Positions 10,032 through 18,821 of a DNA stretch of 33,300 bases are shown one piece after another. Source of the stretch: Alphaproteobacteria bacterium. GTDB taxonomy: Bacteria; Pseudomonadota; Alphaproteobacteria; Caulobacterales; Aquidulcibacteraceae. Under the pieces are notes generated by a model. It did not search any database, was not told the DNA's origin, and saw only the letters and a list, made by a program, of their open reading frames with translations. Position 1 is the stretch's first letter. Each line of letters begins with the position of its first letter. The position numbers and the translations under genes are program-made. The DNA lies in the NCBI GenBank assembly GCA_026400735.1, contig JAPLOL010000116.1:1-33300 (forward strand). Direction: 5' to 3'.

Positions 10032-12320
10032 ATGCCCGACTCCAAGAAGACGTTCACCGACGCAGAGGCGCTTGACTTCCACAAGCACCCAACGCCGGGC
10101 AAAATCGCCATCCTCCCAACCAAGCCGATGGCGACGCAGCGCGATCTCTCGCTCGCCTACTCACCTGGCGTCGCAGTTCCCGTGAAGGCGATCGCTGAGA
10201 ACCCGGATCTTGCCTACGACTACACGTCCAAAGGCAACTTGGTGGCGGTGATCTCGAACGGCACCGCGATCTTGGGTTTGGGCAATCTCGGCGCGATGGC
10301 CTCGAAGCCGGTGATGGAAGGCAAGGCTGTCCTCTTCAAACGCTTCGCCGACGTCGACTCAATCGACATTGAAGTGACGACGCAGGACGTCGAAGAATTC
10401 ATCACGACTGTCCGCAACATTGGTCCGACGTTTGGCGGTATCAATCTTGAGGACATTAAGAGCCCCGAGTGCTTCATCATTGAGAGCCGTCTGCGCGACG
10501 ATCTCGACATTCCGGTTTTCCATGACGACCAGCACGGCACCGCAATCATCGCAGCTGCCGGTTTGCTGAATGCGTGTGAGCTGACCGGACGGCGACTCGA
10601 AGACATCAAGGTTGTCGTCAACGGCGCAGGCGCTGCCGGCCTCTCATGCATTGCGCTGATCAAACAACTCGGCGTGCCACACGAGAACGTCATCGCGCTG
10701 GATCGCGAGGGCGTCGTCTATCGCGGGCGCGAGAAAGGCATGGATCAGTTCAAGTCCGTGCACGCGATCGATACCAAAGCGCGCACGCTCACCGACGCCA
10801 TGAAAGGCGCGGACGTGTTCATGGGGCTCTCGGTGGCCGGCGCGGTGACGCAGGAGATGGTGAAGTCGATGGCCAAGCGGCCGATCATCTTTGCCATGGC
10901 CAATCCCGATCCAGAGATCACGCCCGAAGCCGTGCATGAAGTCCGCAAGGACGCGATCGTTGCGACGGGCCGTTCGGATTACCCGAACCAAGTGAACAAC
11001 GTTCTGGGCTTTCCTTACATCTTTCGCGGCGCGCTCGATGTGCGCGCGCGCACGATCAACGAAGAGATGAAGGTCGCCGCGGCGCGTGCGCTGGCCGAAC
11101 TCGCAAAGCAAGACGTGCCCGACGAAGTGGCCGCCGCGTATCACGGCCGACGCCCTAAGTTCGGCCCTGACTACATCATCCCTGCCCCGTTCGATCCACG
11201 CCTGATCTCGGAAATCCCGCCGTTTGTGGCTCAGGCAGCCATGGATACAGGCGTCGCGCGTAAACCGATCGAGGACATGCAGGCGTACAAGCACAGCTTG
11301 GCGCAGCGTCTCGACCCGACCGCGGCGATGATGCAGCGCGTGCAAACGGTCGTGCGCCGCAAGCCGAAGTGCATTGTGTTTGCTGAAGGCGAAGAGCCGT
11401 CAGTAATCCGCGCCGCCTACGCATTCCGAGAGCTCGGCCTCGGCAATGCGGTGCTCGTCGGCCGCGAAGAAACCGTGCGCGCGAACATGGCGCATGTCGG
11501 CGTGCCGGAAGACGCCAAGCTCAGCATCGTCAATGCGCGCCTCTCCGAGCACAACGGCCTCTACGCTGACTTTCTATACAAGCGCCTGCAACGCTTCGGC
11601 TTCCTGCATCGCGACGCCCAACGTCTCGTGAACCTCGACCGCAATGTCTTCGGCGCCTGCATGGTCGCGCACGGCCACGCGGATGGCATGGTCACCGGCG
11701 TCACGCGCAACTACGCCACTGCGCTCGACGACATTCTGAAGGTCATCGATCCAGCGCCGCGCGAGCGCGTCATGGGCATGTCGGTGATCCTCATGAAGGG
11801 ACGCACTCTTTTCATCAGTGACACCGCCGTAGCGGAATTCCCGGATGCTCCGGAGCTCGCGCAGATCGTGCTGCAATCGGCGGCGATGGCGCGCCAGTTC
11901 GGCGTAACGCCGCGCGTAGCGCTGATCTCGCACTCGAACTTCGGCAATCCGAAGATGGAGCGCTCCGAGAAGATCCGTGACGCGGTTTCCATTCTCGACC
12001 GCCGCGAAGACATCGATTTCGAGTACGAAGGCGAAATGAACGTGGACGTCGCGCTCAACCCGAACATGCGCGAGCTTTACCCGTTCTCGCGCTTGTCCGA
12101 AGTCGCCAACGTGCTGGTGATGCCAGCGCTGCATTCGGCGTCGATCGCAACGAGCTTGTTGACGACGGCAGGCGGCGCGACGGTCATCGGACCGGTGTTG
12201 ACGGGGTTGTCGAAGCCGATTCAGATCGCCCCGCTCGGCGGCACCGTCTCGGATATCGTGAGCTACGCGACGCTGGCGGCATTTCAAGTCGCCGAGCAAG
12301 GCGCGGCGAAAGGAAACTAA
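10032..12320 (+). CDS. maeB: NADP-dependent malic enzyme with C-terminal phosphotransacetylase-like domain (MaeB type)
   Basis: The enzyme decarboxylates malate to pyruvate and makes NADPH, linking the TCA cycle to gluconeogenesis and acetyl-CoA supply. It has 762 residues from the ATG at 10032; a TTG nine bases upstream is a poorer start. Residues 1-430 form the malic enzyme part: LAYSPGVAVPVKAI, catalytic/metal segment FHDDQHGTAIIAAAGLLNA, and nucleotide-binding VNGAGAAGLSCIALIKQLG. Residues ~440-762 form the PTA_PTB-like domain (CIVFAEGEEPSVIRAAY ... GPVLTGLSKPIQI), which in this subclass is regulatory rather than catalytic. The stop TAA overlaps the next start (TAATG), implying translational coupling with the permease gene. 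Confidence 0.96.
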   Translation: MPDSKKTFTDAEALDFHKHPTPGKIAILPTKPMATQRDLSLAYSPGVAVPVKAIAENPDLAYDYTSKGNLVAVISNGTAILGLGNLGAMASKPVMEGKAVLFKRFADVDSIDIEVTTQDVEEFITTVRNIGPTFGGINLEDIKSPECFIIESRLRDDLDIPVFHDDQHGTAIIAAAGLLNACELTGRRLEDIKVVVNGAGAAGLSCIALIKQLGVPHENVIALDREGVVYRGREKGMDQFKSVHAIDTKARTLTDAMKGADVFMGLSVAGAVTQEMVKSMAKRPIIFAMANPDPEITPEAVHEVRKDAIVATGRSDYPNQVNNVLGFPYIFRGALDVRARTINEEMKVAAARALAELAKQDVPDEVAAAYHGRRPKFGPDYIIPAPFDPRLISEIPPFVAQAAMDTGVARKPIEDMQAYKHSLAQRLDPTAAMMQRVQTVVRRKPKCIVFAEGEEPSVIRAAYAFRELGLGNAVLVGREETVRANMAHVGVPEDAKLSIVNARLSEHNGLYADFLYKRLQRFGFLHRDAQRLVNLDRNVFGACMVAHGHADGMVTGVTRNYATALDDILKVIDPAPRERVMGMSVILMKGRTLFISDTAVAEFPDAPELAQIVLQSAAMARQFGVTPRVALISHSNFGNPKMERSEKIRDAVSILDRREDIDFEYEGEMNVDVALNPNMRELYPFSRLSEVANVLVMPALHSASIATSLLTTAGGATVIGPVLTGLSKPIQIAPLGGTVSDIVSYATLAAFQVAEQGAAKGN

Positions 12321-14032
12321 TGTCGCAACCGGACTCACCCAAACCACGCAAGAGCCTAGTTTCGGCATTGGCCTTCTTTGGTGATCGCCGTGCGCTGGTG
12401 ATGTTGGCGCTCGGCTTCTCCGCCGGCCTCCCGTATCTCCTTGTCTTCGATACGCTGTCGGCGTGGTTGCGCGTCGCGAACCTCTCAATTGAGGTGATCG
12501 GCTATTTCAGCCTTGCGACGATCGCATCCTCTCTCAAATTTCTTTGGGCGCCACTGATCGACCGCGCCAATATTCCATTCTTGACCGCGCGCCTTGGCCA
12601 CCGGCGCTCATGGATGCTGGTCTCGCAAGCGGCGATCATTATCGGTCTGTGGCTAATAGCCGGATCCAACCCGGCGGAGAATCTTGGACTCGTCGCCTTC
12701 TTTGCCGTGTGCATCGGCTTCTCGTCGGCGACGCAAGACATCGTCATCGACGCCTGGCGCATCGAAGCCGCGCCACAAGAACGCCAGGGCGTGATGGCCG
12801 CCGCCTATCAGTGGGGCTATCGCATCGCCCAGATCATAGCTGGCGCGTTGGCGCTTGCACTGGCCGATCACTACGGGTGGGCGTTCTCGTACACGGTTAT
12901 GGCGGCGCTGATGGCCTTCGGCGTCGCAGCGGTTCTTCTCGCGCCACGTGAGCAAGCTCACGTCATTCGGGAAGTGCCCACAGATGGCGTGCCGCGCCGT
13001 CGCACGCTGGAGCTCATCGAATGGACGGTTCGTCTCGCGATGTTGGTGCTGTCCGCGATTATCCTTGGCCTCGGGCTGACGGGTAACGGTGCATTTCTCG
13101 GTTTCCTGACGGCGCCGATTCTTGGCGCCGAGGCCAGCGCGTCATTCGTGAGTGCGTTTACGGCGAAGCCGGATGGCATCTGGCTGCAACTACTCTTTGT
13201 CGCAAGTGGCTTTTCCCTTCTGTTCGCTGCTGTTGTGCCGCTTCCAGGAACAAAGACTTGGCCCGGCGCATACCTTTCGCATTTGCTGGGCGATCCGCTT
13301 CGTGATTTCTTCAAACGCCACAGCAGCACCGCAACGCTCATCCTCGCGCTGATTTGCGTCTACCGGCTCGCGGAGTCGGTGCTGAACATCATGAACCCGT
13401 TCTATCTCGATCTCGGATTCTCACTGACCGAGATCGCAGAGGTGCGGAAGATATTCGGCACGATCGCCACATTGGTTGGGGTCTCGGCCGGCGGCATCGC
13501 GATTGTGCGCTTCGGCTTGATGCGCTCACTTGTTGTCGGCGCCTTTGCTCAACCGCTGAGCCACATTGGTTTCATTTGGCTCGCGACCGAGGGTCACCAC
13601 ATGCCGGCGCTCTTCATTGCGATCGGCCTCGACAACATTGCCTCGGGTTTCGCCGGAACCTGCCTCATCGCATATATGTCGAGCCTTACATCGGCGGGCT
13701 TCACCGCGTCACAATACGCGCTCTTCTCCTCGCTTTATTCCCTCTTCGGCAAAATTATCGCCTCGCAATCGGGACGCATTGTCGAAAGCTCAGCGCAATC
13801 GGCCGAAGCAGGCGGCGCGTTTGGCGCCCTGCGAAATCTATTCGGCGGATTGCCAGCGGACGCCTACACGCGCGCGAGCGATCTCGGAGTTGGACCTGCG
13901 TCGTTAGGGACGGGCTACGTCGTCTTCTTCATCTATTCGGCAGTGATTGGGGTCGCCGGGATTATTCTGGCGATTCTGATCGCGGCGCGCGAGAAGCCGG
14001 AACCTGAACAGCCGGCCCAACCCGCGACTTAG
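12320..14032 (+). CDS. MFS transporter, AmpG-like muropeptide permease
   Basis: AmpG-type permeases import anhydro-muropeptides for cell-wall recycling. The 570-residue protein has about 14 hydrophobic segments. Its N-terminal half is AmpG-like: LGFSAGLPYLLVFDTLSAWLR, FLWAPLIDRANIPF, the loop LGHRRSWMLVSQ, and ATQDIVIDAWRIE. The C-terminal half includes the CVYRLAESVLNIMNPFYLDLGFSLTEIAEV segment seen in the family. It is longer than E. coli AmpG (about 490 residues), as in many alphaproteobacterial members. It starts inside the maeB stop (TAATG) and ends 2 bp before the convergent histidine kinase stop. Substrate is inferred from family only. Confidence 0.85.
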   Translation: MSQPDSPKPRKSLVSALAFFGDRRALVMLALGFSAGLPYLLVFDTLSAWLRVANLSIEVIGYFSLATIASSLKFLWAPLIDRANIPFLTARLGHRRSWMLVSQAAIIIGLWLIAGSNPAENLGLVAFFAVCIGFSSATQDIVIDAWRIEAAPQERQGVMAAAYQWGYRIAQIIAGALALALADHYGWAFSYTVMAALMAFGVAAVLLAPREQAHVIREVPTDGVPRRRTLELIEWTVRLAMLVLSAIILGLGLTGNGAFLGFLTAPILGAEASASFVSAFTAKPDGIWLQLLFVASGFSLLFAAVVPLPGTKTWPGAYLSHLLGDPLRDFFKRHSSTATLILALICVYRLAESVLNIMNPFYLDLGFSLTEIAEVRKIFGTIATLVGVSAGGIAIVRFGLMRSLVVGAFAQPLSHIGFIWLATEGHHMPALFIAIGLDNIASGFAGTCLIAYMSSLTSAGFTASQYALFSSLYSLFGKIIASQSGRIVESSAQSAEAGGAFGALRNLFGGLPADAYTRASDLGVGPASLGTGYVVFFIYSAVIGVAGIILAILIAAREKPEPEQPAQPAT

Positions 14033-14034
14033 AC

Positions 14035-15813
14035 TTAGGGGTTCGGGCGCTCGGTAAAGCGCGCCGCGACTTGTAGCAGCCGGTTCGCGTCGATCGGTTT
14101 GGTGATGAAATCGTCCATGCCCGCCTTGGCGGCGTGCGCGCGCTCTTCGTCGCCCGCGTCTGCAGTCAGCGCCACCATCGGCGCTGCGGCGGACGGCCCT
14201 CCCCCGGCGCGGATGCGCTCGGCGGCCTCGAAACCATCGAGGCGCGGCATGCGGATATCGAGCAGGATGAGATCGAACGCCGCTGCTGAAGCGGCCGCCA
14301 CCGCTTCCTCGCCGTCTTGCGCGCTCGTCACGGAGCATCCCGCTCTCGTGAGCAATGTCCGCGCCAGCAGTGCGTTGATTGGATTGTCCTCTGCCAAAAG
14401 CACGCGCAGTCCGAGCAATGGTTGCTGCGTTGGCGTTTGCGCGACTGGCGTCTGCTTCGTTTGCTGCGGCTCGTCACCCAAAGCCGCGCGCACGCGTTCG
14501 ACGAGTGAGCCGCGTCGCACGGGCTTCAATGTGTAGTGCTCAATACCGGCGGCGCGGCAGTCCTCGATAATTTGCCTGCGCTCTTGCGGCGCGAGCGCGA
14601 TGACAGCGCGCGAATTCCGGCGAAGTTCGCCGATCTCCTCGCCGTCAATGCCATCATACCAATCCAGGAGCACCACATCGGCGCGATCGCCGCGCTCAAC
14701 CGGAATGGCGCCCAGGGAGATCGCAACAGCGCGCAACGTTTGCGTCAACAACAACGAAGGGCTGACAACGCAGACGCGGACGCCGGTGAGACGAAGTCCA
14801 GCCTCCGTGCTCGGCGCGGGCGGCAGCGGCAGTTCGACCCAGAAACTCGCCCCGAAGCCCGGACGCGATACGAGACCCACGTCCCCACCCATGGCAAGCG
14901 CGAGCTTCTTGACGATCGCGAGGCCCAATCCGGCGCCGCCGTGACGCCGGTTTACGCCAGCGTCGGCTTGCGTGAATTCCTCGAAGATCAGCGCTTGCTT
15001 CTCTGGCGCGACGCCTGGCCCCGTGTCGCGCACATTGAAGCGCAACCGGCCATTCGGTCGCGGCGCCATTTCGATGATAACGCCGCCAGTCTCAGTAAAC
15101 TTCACCGCGTTGCCCGCAAGATTGAAAAGTATCTGGCGGAGGCGCCCGTCGTCGCCAATCACGCGCGCAGGCGCATCGCCGCGAACAGACACTGCGATCT
15201 CGAGATTCTTATCGCGCGCACGTGGTGACAGTAGCTCGGCAACGCTTTGCATTGTCGCTTCGGGATCGAATGGCGCGGCCTCAAGTTCGACGCGACCCGC
15301 TTCCAGACGCGAATAGTCGAGAATCTCGGTGATGAGTTCGAGCAATAGCTCGCCCGATTCCTTGATGGCGCCGACATAGCTTTGCGCATTCGGCTCAAGC
15401 TTGCCCATCTCAAGCAAACCCGCCATGCCGAGGATGCCGTTGAGCGGCGTACGCAGTTCATGTGTGAGCGTGGCGAACAACGTCGTCTTCGCCCGCAACG
15501 CATCCTCGGCGGCGCGCACGTGGCGCGTGATGTCGCGCGCGATGACGAGGCGCGCACCATCCGCAAGCAAGCGCTCGGCCCACTCGAACTGGCGGCCGTC
15601 GGGCGCAGGCGCATCAAAGCGGCGTTCGCCTTTGCTGAACTCGGGCGTTGGCGCCCTTCCCCAGGGCGGACGCTGCGGGCCGACCCAATGTTTGAACGTC
15701 GCGCGAAATGCCGGATTGGCGCGCAGAAGCGAACCGTCCGCCGCGAGGATCGCGACCGGATCGGGCAATGCGTCGAAGGCATCAAAAGCTTGCGTCGCAG
15801 CCGGCTGGGCCAT
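14035..15813 (-). CDS. Hybrid sensor histidine kinase with degenerate and intact receiver domains
   Basis: This is a soluble signalling kinase of 592 residues with no clear membrane segment. A PAS-like domain (DALPDPVAILAADGSLLRANPAF) occupies about 10-100. HisKA follows, with the phospho-acceptor H118 in LTHELRTPLNGILG. HATPase_c comes next: N-box LFNLAGNAVKFTE, G1 DTGPGV, G2 GGAGLGLAIVKKL. Residues 345-445 look like a receiver that has lost the acidic pair but keeps D384 and a K-P. A complete receiver at 469-588 has E475/D476, phospho-acceptor D519, T550 and K572. It lies 23 bp upstream of nothing on its own strand except comM, whose stop is 23 bp before this start, so co-transcription is possible. 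The signal is unknown. Confidence 0.93.
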   Translation of the reverse strand: MAQPAATQAFDAFDALPDPVAILAADGSLLRANPAFRATFKHWVGPQRPPWGRAPTPEFSKGERRFDAPAPDGRQFEWAERLLADGARLVIARDITRHVRAAEDALRAKTTLFATLTHELRTPLNGILGMAGLLEMGKLEPNAQSYVGAIKESGELLLELITEILDYSRLEAGRVELEAAPFDPEATMQSVAELLSPRARDKNLEIAVSVRGDAPARVIGDDGRLRQILFNLAGNAVKFTETGGVIIEMAPRPNGRLRFNVRDTGPGVAPEKQALIFEEFTQADAGVNRRHGGAGLGLAIVKKLALAMGGDVGLVSRPGFGASFWVELPLPPAPSTEAGLRLTGVRVCVVSPSLLLTQTLRAVAISLGAIPVERGDRADVVLLDWYDGIDGEEIGELRRNSRAVIALAPQERRQIIEDCRAAGIEHYTLKPVRRGSLVERVRAALGDEPQQTKQTPVAQTPTQQPLLGLRVLLAEDNPINALLARTLLTRAGCSVTSAQDGEEAVAAASAAAFDLILLDIRMPRLDGFEAAERIRAGGGPSAAAPMVALTADAGDEERAHAAKAGMDDFITKPIDANRLLQVAARFTERPNP

Positions 15814-15836
15814 GGCCCGATCAGAAGCTGCGGCGG

Positions 15837-17360
15837 TTAAGAAACCCTAGCGAAAATGGCGCCCGCGGGCGTTGCCCACTGTCGTTTCAGGCTCAGCGCC
15901 TCCGCGACATGAATACGACGCACGGCGTCAGAGCCGTCGAGGTCAGCGATGGTGCGCGCGACCTTTAGTGTGCGGTGATACGCGCGCGCCGAAAGCGCAA
16001 GCGACTCTGCCGCCTTGGCCAGCAATGCGGCGCCCGGCGCGTCGGGTGTCGCGAGCCGTTCAAGAGATGGAAGATCGAGCGTCGCGTTCAGCCCGGCGTT
16101 ACGCGAAGATTGCGCCTCACGCGCACGCCCAACGCGCGCCGCAGCTTCAGCCGTGCCTTCAATTGGCGGCGGCAATGCGAGATCGGCAGCGGTGACCGGT
16201 GGCACGTCGAGCTGAATGTCGATGCGATCCAGAAGCGGCCCTGACAACCGCGCTTGATAATCGATTGCGCAGCGCGGACCCCGACGACAAGCGCCCGCCC
16301 CCGGTCCTCCTCCGCAGCGACGAGGATTCATCGCAGCGGCGAGCAGGATACGCGCTGGATAAGTCACGTGATGATTGGCGCGCGCGATCAAGACTTGGCC
16401 AGATTCAAGCGGCTGACGAAGCGCATCCAGGGCCTGCGTCGAAAATTCTGGCAACTCGTCGAGGAAAAGAACGCCTTGGTGCGACAGGCTGATTTCGCCG
16501 GGTTTCGCTCGCAAACCGCCGCCAACAAGCGCCGCCATCGATGCAGAATGGTGTGGCGCTCGAAACGGGCGCGTGCGCGTCAAACGTCCGCGCTCTAACA
16601 AGCCCGCAACGGAATGCAGCATCGAAACTTCGAGCAATTCTTCCGATGAGAGCGGCGGCAACAAACCCGGCAAACGTTGCGCAAGCATCGATTTTCCGGC
16701 CCCAGGCGGGCCCACAAACAATATGTTGTGCGCGCCAGCCGCCGCGATCTCGAGGGCGCGCTTGGCTTGCTCTTGACCGCGCACGTCACGCAGGTCCGGC
16801 ACGCTTTCGGCGGAGATCAGATCGCCGCGTTCGGGCGCTTTGATTGATGCACCACCACGAAAGTGATTGACCAAGGCGAGCAATGAGGGCGCGGCGATCA
16901 CTTCGCCTCCAGCCCACGCAGCTTCAGAGCCGCATGCTTCGGGACAAATGAAAGCTGCATCCATTGAGTGAGCTGCCATGGCAGCGGGCAATGCGCCCGG
17001 CGCCGGCGCAAGCGATCCATCGAGACCAACTTCGCCGAAACACACAACGCCATCGAGTGCATCGTGCGGCAGCGCACCGATCGCAGCCATCATCGCAAGC
17101 GCAATCGGGAGATCGTAATGCGTCCCCTCTTTCGGCATGTCGGCAGGCGCGAGATTTACAATCAGACGGCCTGCAGGAATGGCGAGCCCGATCGAGGCAA
17201 ATGCCGCGCGCACGCGCTCACGCGATTCAGAAACGGCCTTATCCCCAAGGCCGACGATAACGATGCCAGGCGTGCCGCCCGTCATCTGCACCTGCACTTC
17301 GATTCGGCGCGCCTCGAGTCCGGCAAAGGCGACAGTTGTTGCGTTGGCGCAGGTCTGCAT
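15837..17360 (-). CDS. comM: YifB/ComM family AAA+ helicase-like ATPase
   Basis: ComM is a hexameric AAA+ branch-migration helicase that promotes integration of incoming DNA in natural transformation; many bacteria keep it for other recombination roles. The 507-residue protein has the N-terminal Lon-protease-like fold (GIVIVGLGDKAVSESRERVRAA). Walker A is at about 217-224 (GPPGAGKSML) and Walker B at 297-302 (LFLDELPEF). A Mg-chelatase C-terminal domain has the usual cysteine-bearing loop (AAMNPRRCGGGPGAGACRRG). The ATG at 17360 gives the standard N-terminus. A transposable element begins only 32 bp upstream, so the native promoter has been displaced; see 22269-22308. Confidence 0.95.
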   Translation of the reverse strand: MQTCANATTVAFAGLEARRIEVQVQMTGGTPGIVIVGLGDKAVSESRERVRAAFASIGLAIPAGRLIVNLAPADMPKEGTHYDLPIALAMMAAIGALPHDALDGVVCFGEVGLDGSLAPAPGALPAAMAAHSMDAAFICPEACGSEAAWAGGEVIAAPSLLALVNHFRGGASIKAPERGDLISAESVPDLRDVRGQEQAKRALEIAAAGAHNILFVGPPGAGKSMLAQRLPGLLPPLSSEELLEVSMLHSVAGLLERGRLTRTRPFRAPHHSASMAALVGGGLRAKPGEISLSHQGVLFLDELPEFSTQALDALRQPLESGQVLIARANHHVTYPARILLAAAMNPRRCGGGPGAGACRRGPRCAIDYQARLSGPLLDRIDIQLDVPPVTAADLALPPPIEGTAEAAARVGRAREAQSSRNAGLNATLDLPSLERLATPDAPGAALLAKAAESLALSARAYHRTLKVARTIADLDGSDAVRRIHVAEALSLKRQWATPAGAIFARVS

Positions 17361-17372
17361 CGCGACCGCCCT

Positions 17373-17381
17373 TTATCCACA
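17373..17381 (+). promoter_or_regulatory. Perfect DnaA-box 9-mer in the comM 5' region
   Basis: The sequence is TTATCCACA, the consensus DnaA-binding 9-mer, 13 bp upstream of the comM start codon. Two more exact copies occur in reverse orientation at 18059-18067 and 22148-22156. A single box need not bind DnaA in vivo; the call is sequence-only. Confidence 0.35.
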
Positions 17382-17384
17382 AGC

Positions 17385-17392
17385 GATGCGGG
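17385..17392. repeat. Left target-site duplication (8 bp)
   Basis: GATGCGGG directly precedes the left terminal inverted repeat. The same 8 bp directly follow the right repeat at 22259-22266. This is the expected footprint of a single transposition event. Confidence 0.93.
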
Positions 17393-17412
17393 GGTACTGT
17401 CTCAGTTTGAAA
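17393..17412 (+). repeat. Left terminal inverted repeat
   Basis: GGTACTGTCTCAGTTTGAAA reads inward from the left end. Its exact reverse complement is at 22239-22258. The GG tip is typical of IS1-like ends. Confidence 0.95.
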
Positions 17413-17469
17413 TCGGAATAAGCGCATAGCTCCTTGGGAAACGGGGCATCCGGGCTTATGCTTAGCGCT

Positions 17470-17673
17470 ATGGATTACACCGACCGCGCTGGGGGCATGC
17501 GAATTGCCCGCACCATGGCGAAAAACGGCGAGCACCGTAACTGGCATGGCGTCGAAGCCCGGATGCTTGAGCTGGGCTTTGTCCGGGCCGAACTCTGGTT
17601 TTGCTCGTTCGCCCTTCGCGGTGAGATCGACGGGCTATGCCTTCAGCACTTCAAGGCGCCGCCCCATGCCTAA
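17470..17673 (+). CDS. Small passenger protein of unknown function
   Basis: This is a 67-residue protein from the ATG at 17470; an in-frame ATG at 17458 would add four residues. The core RIARTMAKNGEHRNWHGVEARMLELGFVRAELWF ... RGEIDGLC resembles a loosely recalled family of short bacterial proteins with an N-G-E-H-R-x-W pattern and a C-terminal helix. That match is from memory and is weak. It begins about 60 bp inside the left end and overlaps the next gene by 8 bp, so the two are probably translated together. No function is assigned. Confidence 0.6.
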   Translation: MDYTDRAGGMRIARTMAKNGEHRNWHGVEARMLELGFVRAELWFCSFALRGEIDGLCLQHFKAPPHA

Positions 17674-17902
17674 AGGTCCACGCGGAGAAAAGCGCCCAGC
17701 AGACGCTATAGGAAACGCGATCAAGGTCGCGCGGATCGCCGTTGGCGATATTGAAGATGAAATCCCGAACGATGGGAAAGACCCCGCCGCGAAGGCTCTG
17801 GGCGCTAAGGGCGGCGCCGCGCGGGCGAAGTCTTTGACCGCTGGACGGCGGTCGGAGATCGCCAAGAAGGCTGCCGCCAAGCGCTGGAAGAAAAAGAAGT
17901 AG
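17666..17902 (+). CDS. Small Lys/Ala-rich basic protein (histone-H1-like/RNA-binding annotation type)
   Basis: This is a 78-residue protein starting at the ATG at 17666, overlapping the 3' end of the preceding gene. The N-terminus is MPKGPRGEKRPADAIGNAIK. The C-terminus carries GAKGGAARAKSLTAGRRSEI and AKKAAAKRWKKKK, a pattern common in short alphaproteobacterial proteins labelled RNA-binding or H1-like. The high positive charge suggests nucleic acid binding, but this is inference. It is followed by a strong intrinsic terminator at 17981-18009, so the two small genes form one short transcription unit at the left end of the element. Confidence 0.75.
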   Translation: MPKGPRGEKRPADAIGNAIKVARIAVGDIEDEIPNDGKDPAAKALGAKGGAARAKSLTAGRRSEIAKKAAAKRWKKKK

Positions 17903-17980
17903 GCCCGGAACGCCTGCGCGAGTCCGTCGTTGAACCAGTGCGCGCAAAGCACTCCCCCCCGCCTGCGCGCGAAGCTACTT

Positions 17981-18009
17981 AAAGCGGCCCGCCGCCCGGG
18001 CCGCTTTTT
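17981..18009 (+). terminator. Rho-independent terminator
   Basis: A 10-bp perfect GC-rich stem (AAGCGGCCCG paired with CGGGCCGCTT, five-base loop CCGCC) ends in TTTTT. It lies 80 bp after the basic-protein stop and insulates the two small genes from the downstream protease module. Confidence 0.85.
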
Positions 18010-18058
18010 GCTGTTCGGGAGTGGGTGAACCGGCCCGCTGAGTGAGGCTGGCAAATCC

Positions 18059-18067
18059 TGTGGATAA
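18059..18067 (-). promoter_or_regulatory. Perfect DnaA-box 9-mer inside the element
   Basis: TGTGGATAA is the reverse complement of TTATCCACA. It lies in the spacer between the terminator and the promoter region of the 18151 gene. Confidence 0.3.
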
Positions 18068-18091
18068 CGTAACGGCAGAACACACCAGGGA

Positions 18092-18140
18092 TTGACGATG
18101 TTCATTTTCGGCGCCACAAATGAGGTGGCAAAAATGAACA
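18092..18140 (+). promoter_or_regulatory. Putative promoter overlapped by an inverted-repeat operator for the 18151-19904 module
   Basis: TTGACG (18092-18097) with a 17-base spacer and CACAAA (18115-18120) is a plausible but weak promoter. An inverted repeat covers it: TGTTCATTTT (18099-18108) against AAAATGAACA (18131-18140), with nested GCCAC (18113-18117) and GTGGC (18125-18129). The downstream operon encodes an HTH protein (18822-19904), so autoregulation at this site is the natural guess. The same bases could instead form an mRNA hairpin. Confidence 0.5.
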
Positions 18141-18150
18141 CGAGTCGAAT

Positions 18151-18819
18151 ATGCGTAAGTCGGTGCTCAAAGACCCAATCGAGATCGTAAACCGCCTCGA
18201 TGAAATCGGCCTCACGCTTGATGAGTGCCTCGAAATCGTAGGCGCCATGGTCGCGGCGCGTAACTCCTGCACAGAAAACGACCCCGCTTCGGCGCCGGGC
18301 TGGATGGCTTGGAAAGAAGGCAGCCGTCGCCTTCGTGAGGTGAGCCTCCCCAAGGGTGACTTCCAGCGCGATAACACCGGACAGATACCTTCCGTGATTG
18401 ATGTCGCGCGCGGCATCAAGATCGCAGTCTGCAATACGGATGACGGCACATGCGTTGAGGAACGCGTTCCCCAAAACCGAACGAAAAAGGGTCCGGTCAC
18501 CGACCGCATTGCAGCCGAGAACGAGCAGTATCTTTTTCCTGAGGCCGAGATTCCAAAAGTGTCGCCGCTATTCAAGGCGAAGAGCGCGCCGTCCGTGATT
18601 ACCACGTATTACCTTTGCGTGTTTCATGAGGGCGACGACATAAGAGCCGAACTCTCATGCCCTGTTGAGGTGGATGCTGGTTTCTTCAGCGACTTTGTCG
18701 AGCGTATTTTTCTCATCACGCCGGACGGTGGCGATGGCGACGTTCCTGTTCGCCGCGACGTTCCCGATGAAGGTGATGATGGAGGCGAGTTCGACATTCC
18801 GGTGAGCCGCAAGTCCTAG
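18151..18819 (+). CDS. Unknown protein paired with HTH-ImmA/IrrE protease
   Basis: I do not recognise this 222-residue protein. It has no signal peptide, membrane segment or obvious catalytic motif. The first ~110 residues are mixed helical with many charged residues. A conserved-looking central strand region reads VITTYYLCVFHEGDDIRAELSCPVEVDAGFFSDFVERIFL. The last ~40 residues are very acidic (GGDGDVPVRRDVPDEGDDGGEFD), as in some antitoxins and in proteins that bind basic partners. It ends 2 bp before the HTH-protease start, so the two are surely co-translated and likely work together. A proteolytic substrate or a regulated effector of the protease are both possible. Confidence 0.8.
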   Translation: MRKSVLKDPIEIVNRLDEIGLTLDECLEIVGAMVAARNSCTENDPASAPGWMAWKEGSRRLREVSLPKGDFQRDNTGQIPSVIDVARGIKIAVCNTDDGTCVEERVPQNRTKKGPVTDRIAAENEQYLFPEAEIPKVSPLFKAKSAPSVITTYYLCVFHEGDDIRAELSCPVEVDAGFFSDFVERIFLITPDGGDGDVPVRRDVPDEGDDGGEFDIPVSRKS

Positions 18820-18821
18820 AA

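Noticed and set aside
11574..12488. 304-residue frame on the minus strand inside maeB
   Set aside because: Arg/His-rich shadow of a well-conserved gene on the other strand.
17635..18474. 279-residue minus-strand frame across the left part of the element
   Set aside because: It crosses the basic-protein gene, a terminator and the start of the 18151 gene. Composition is that of a shadow frame.
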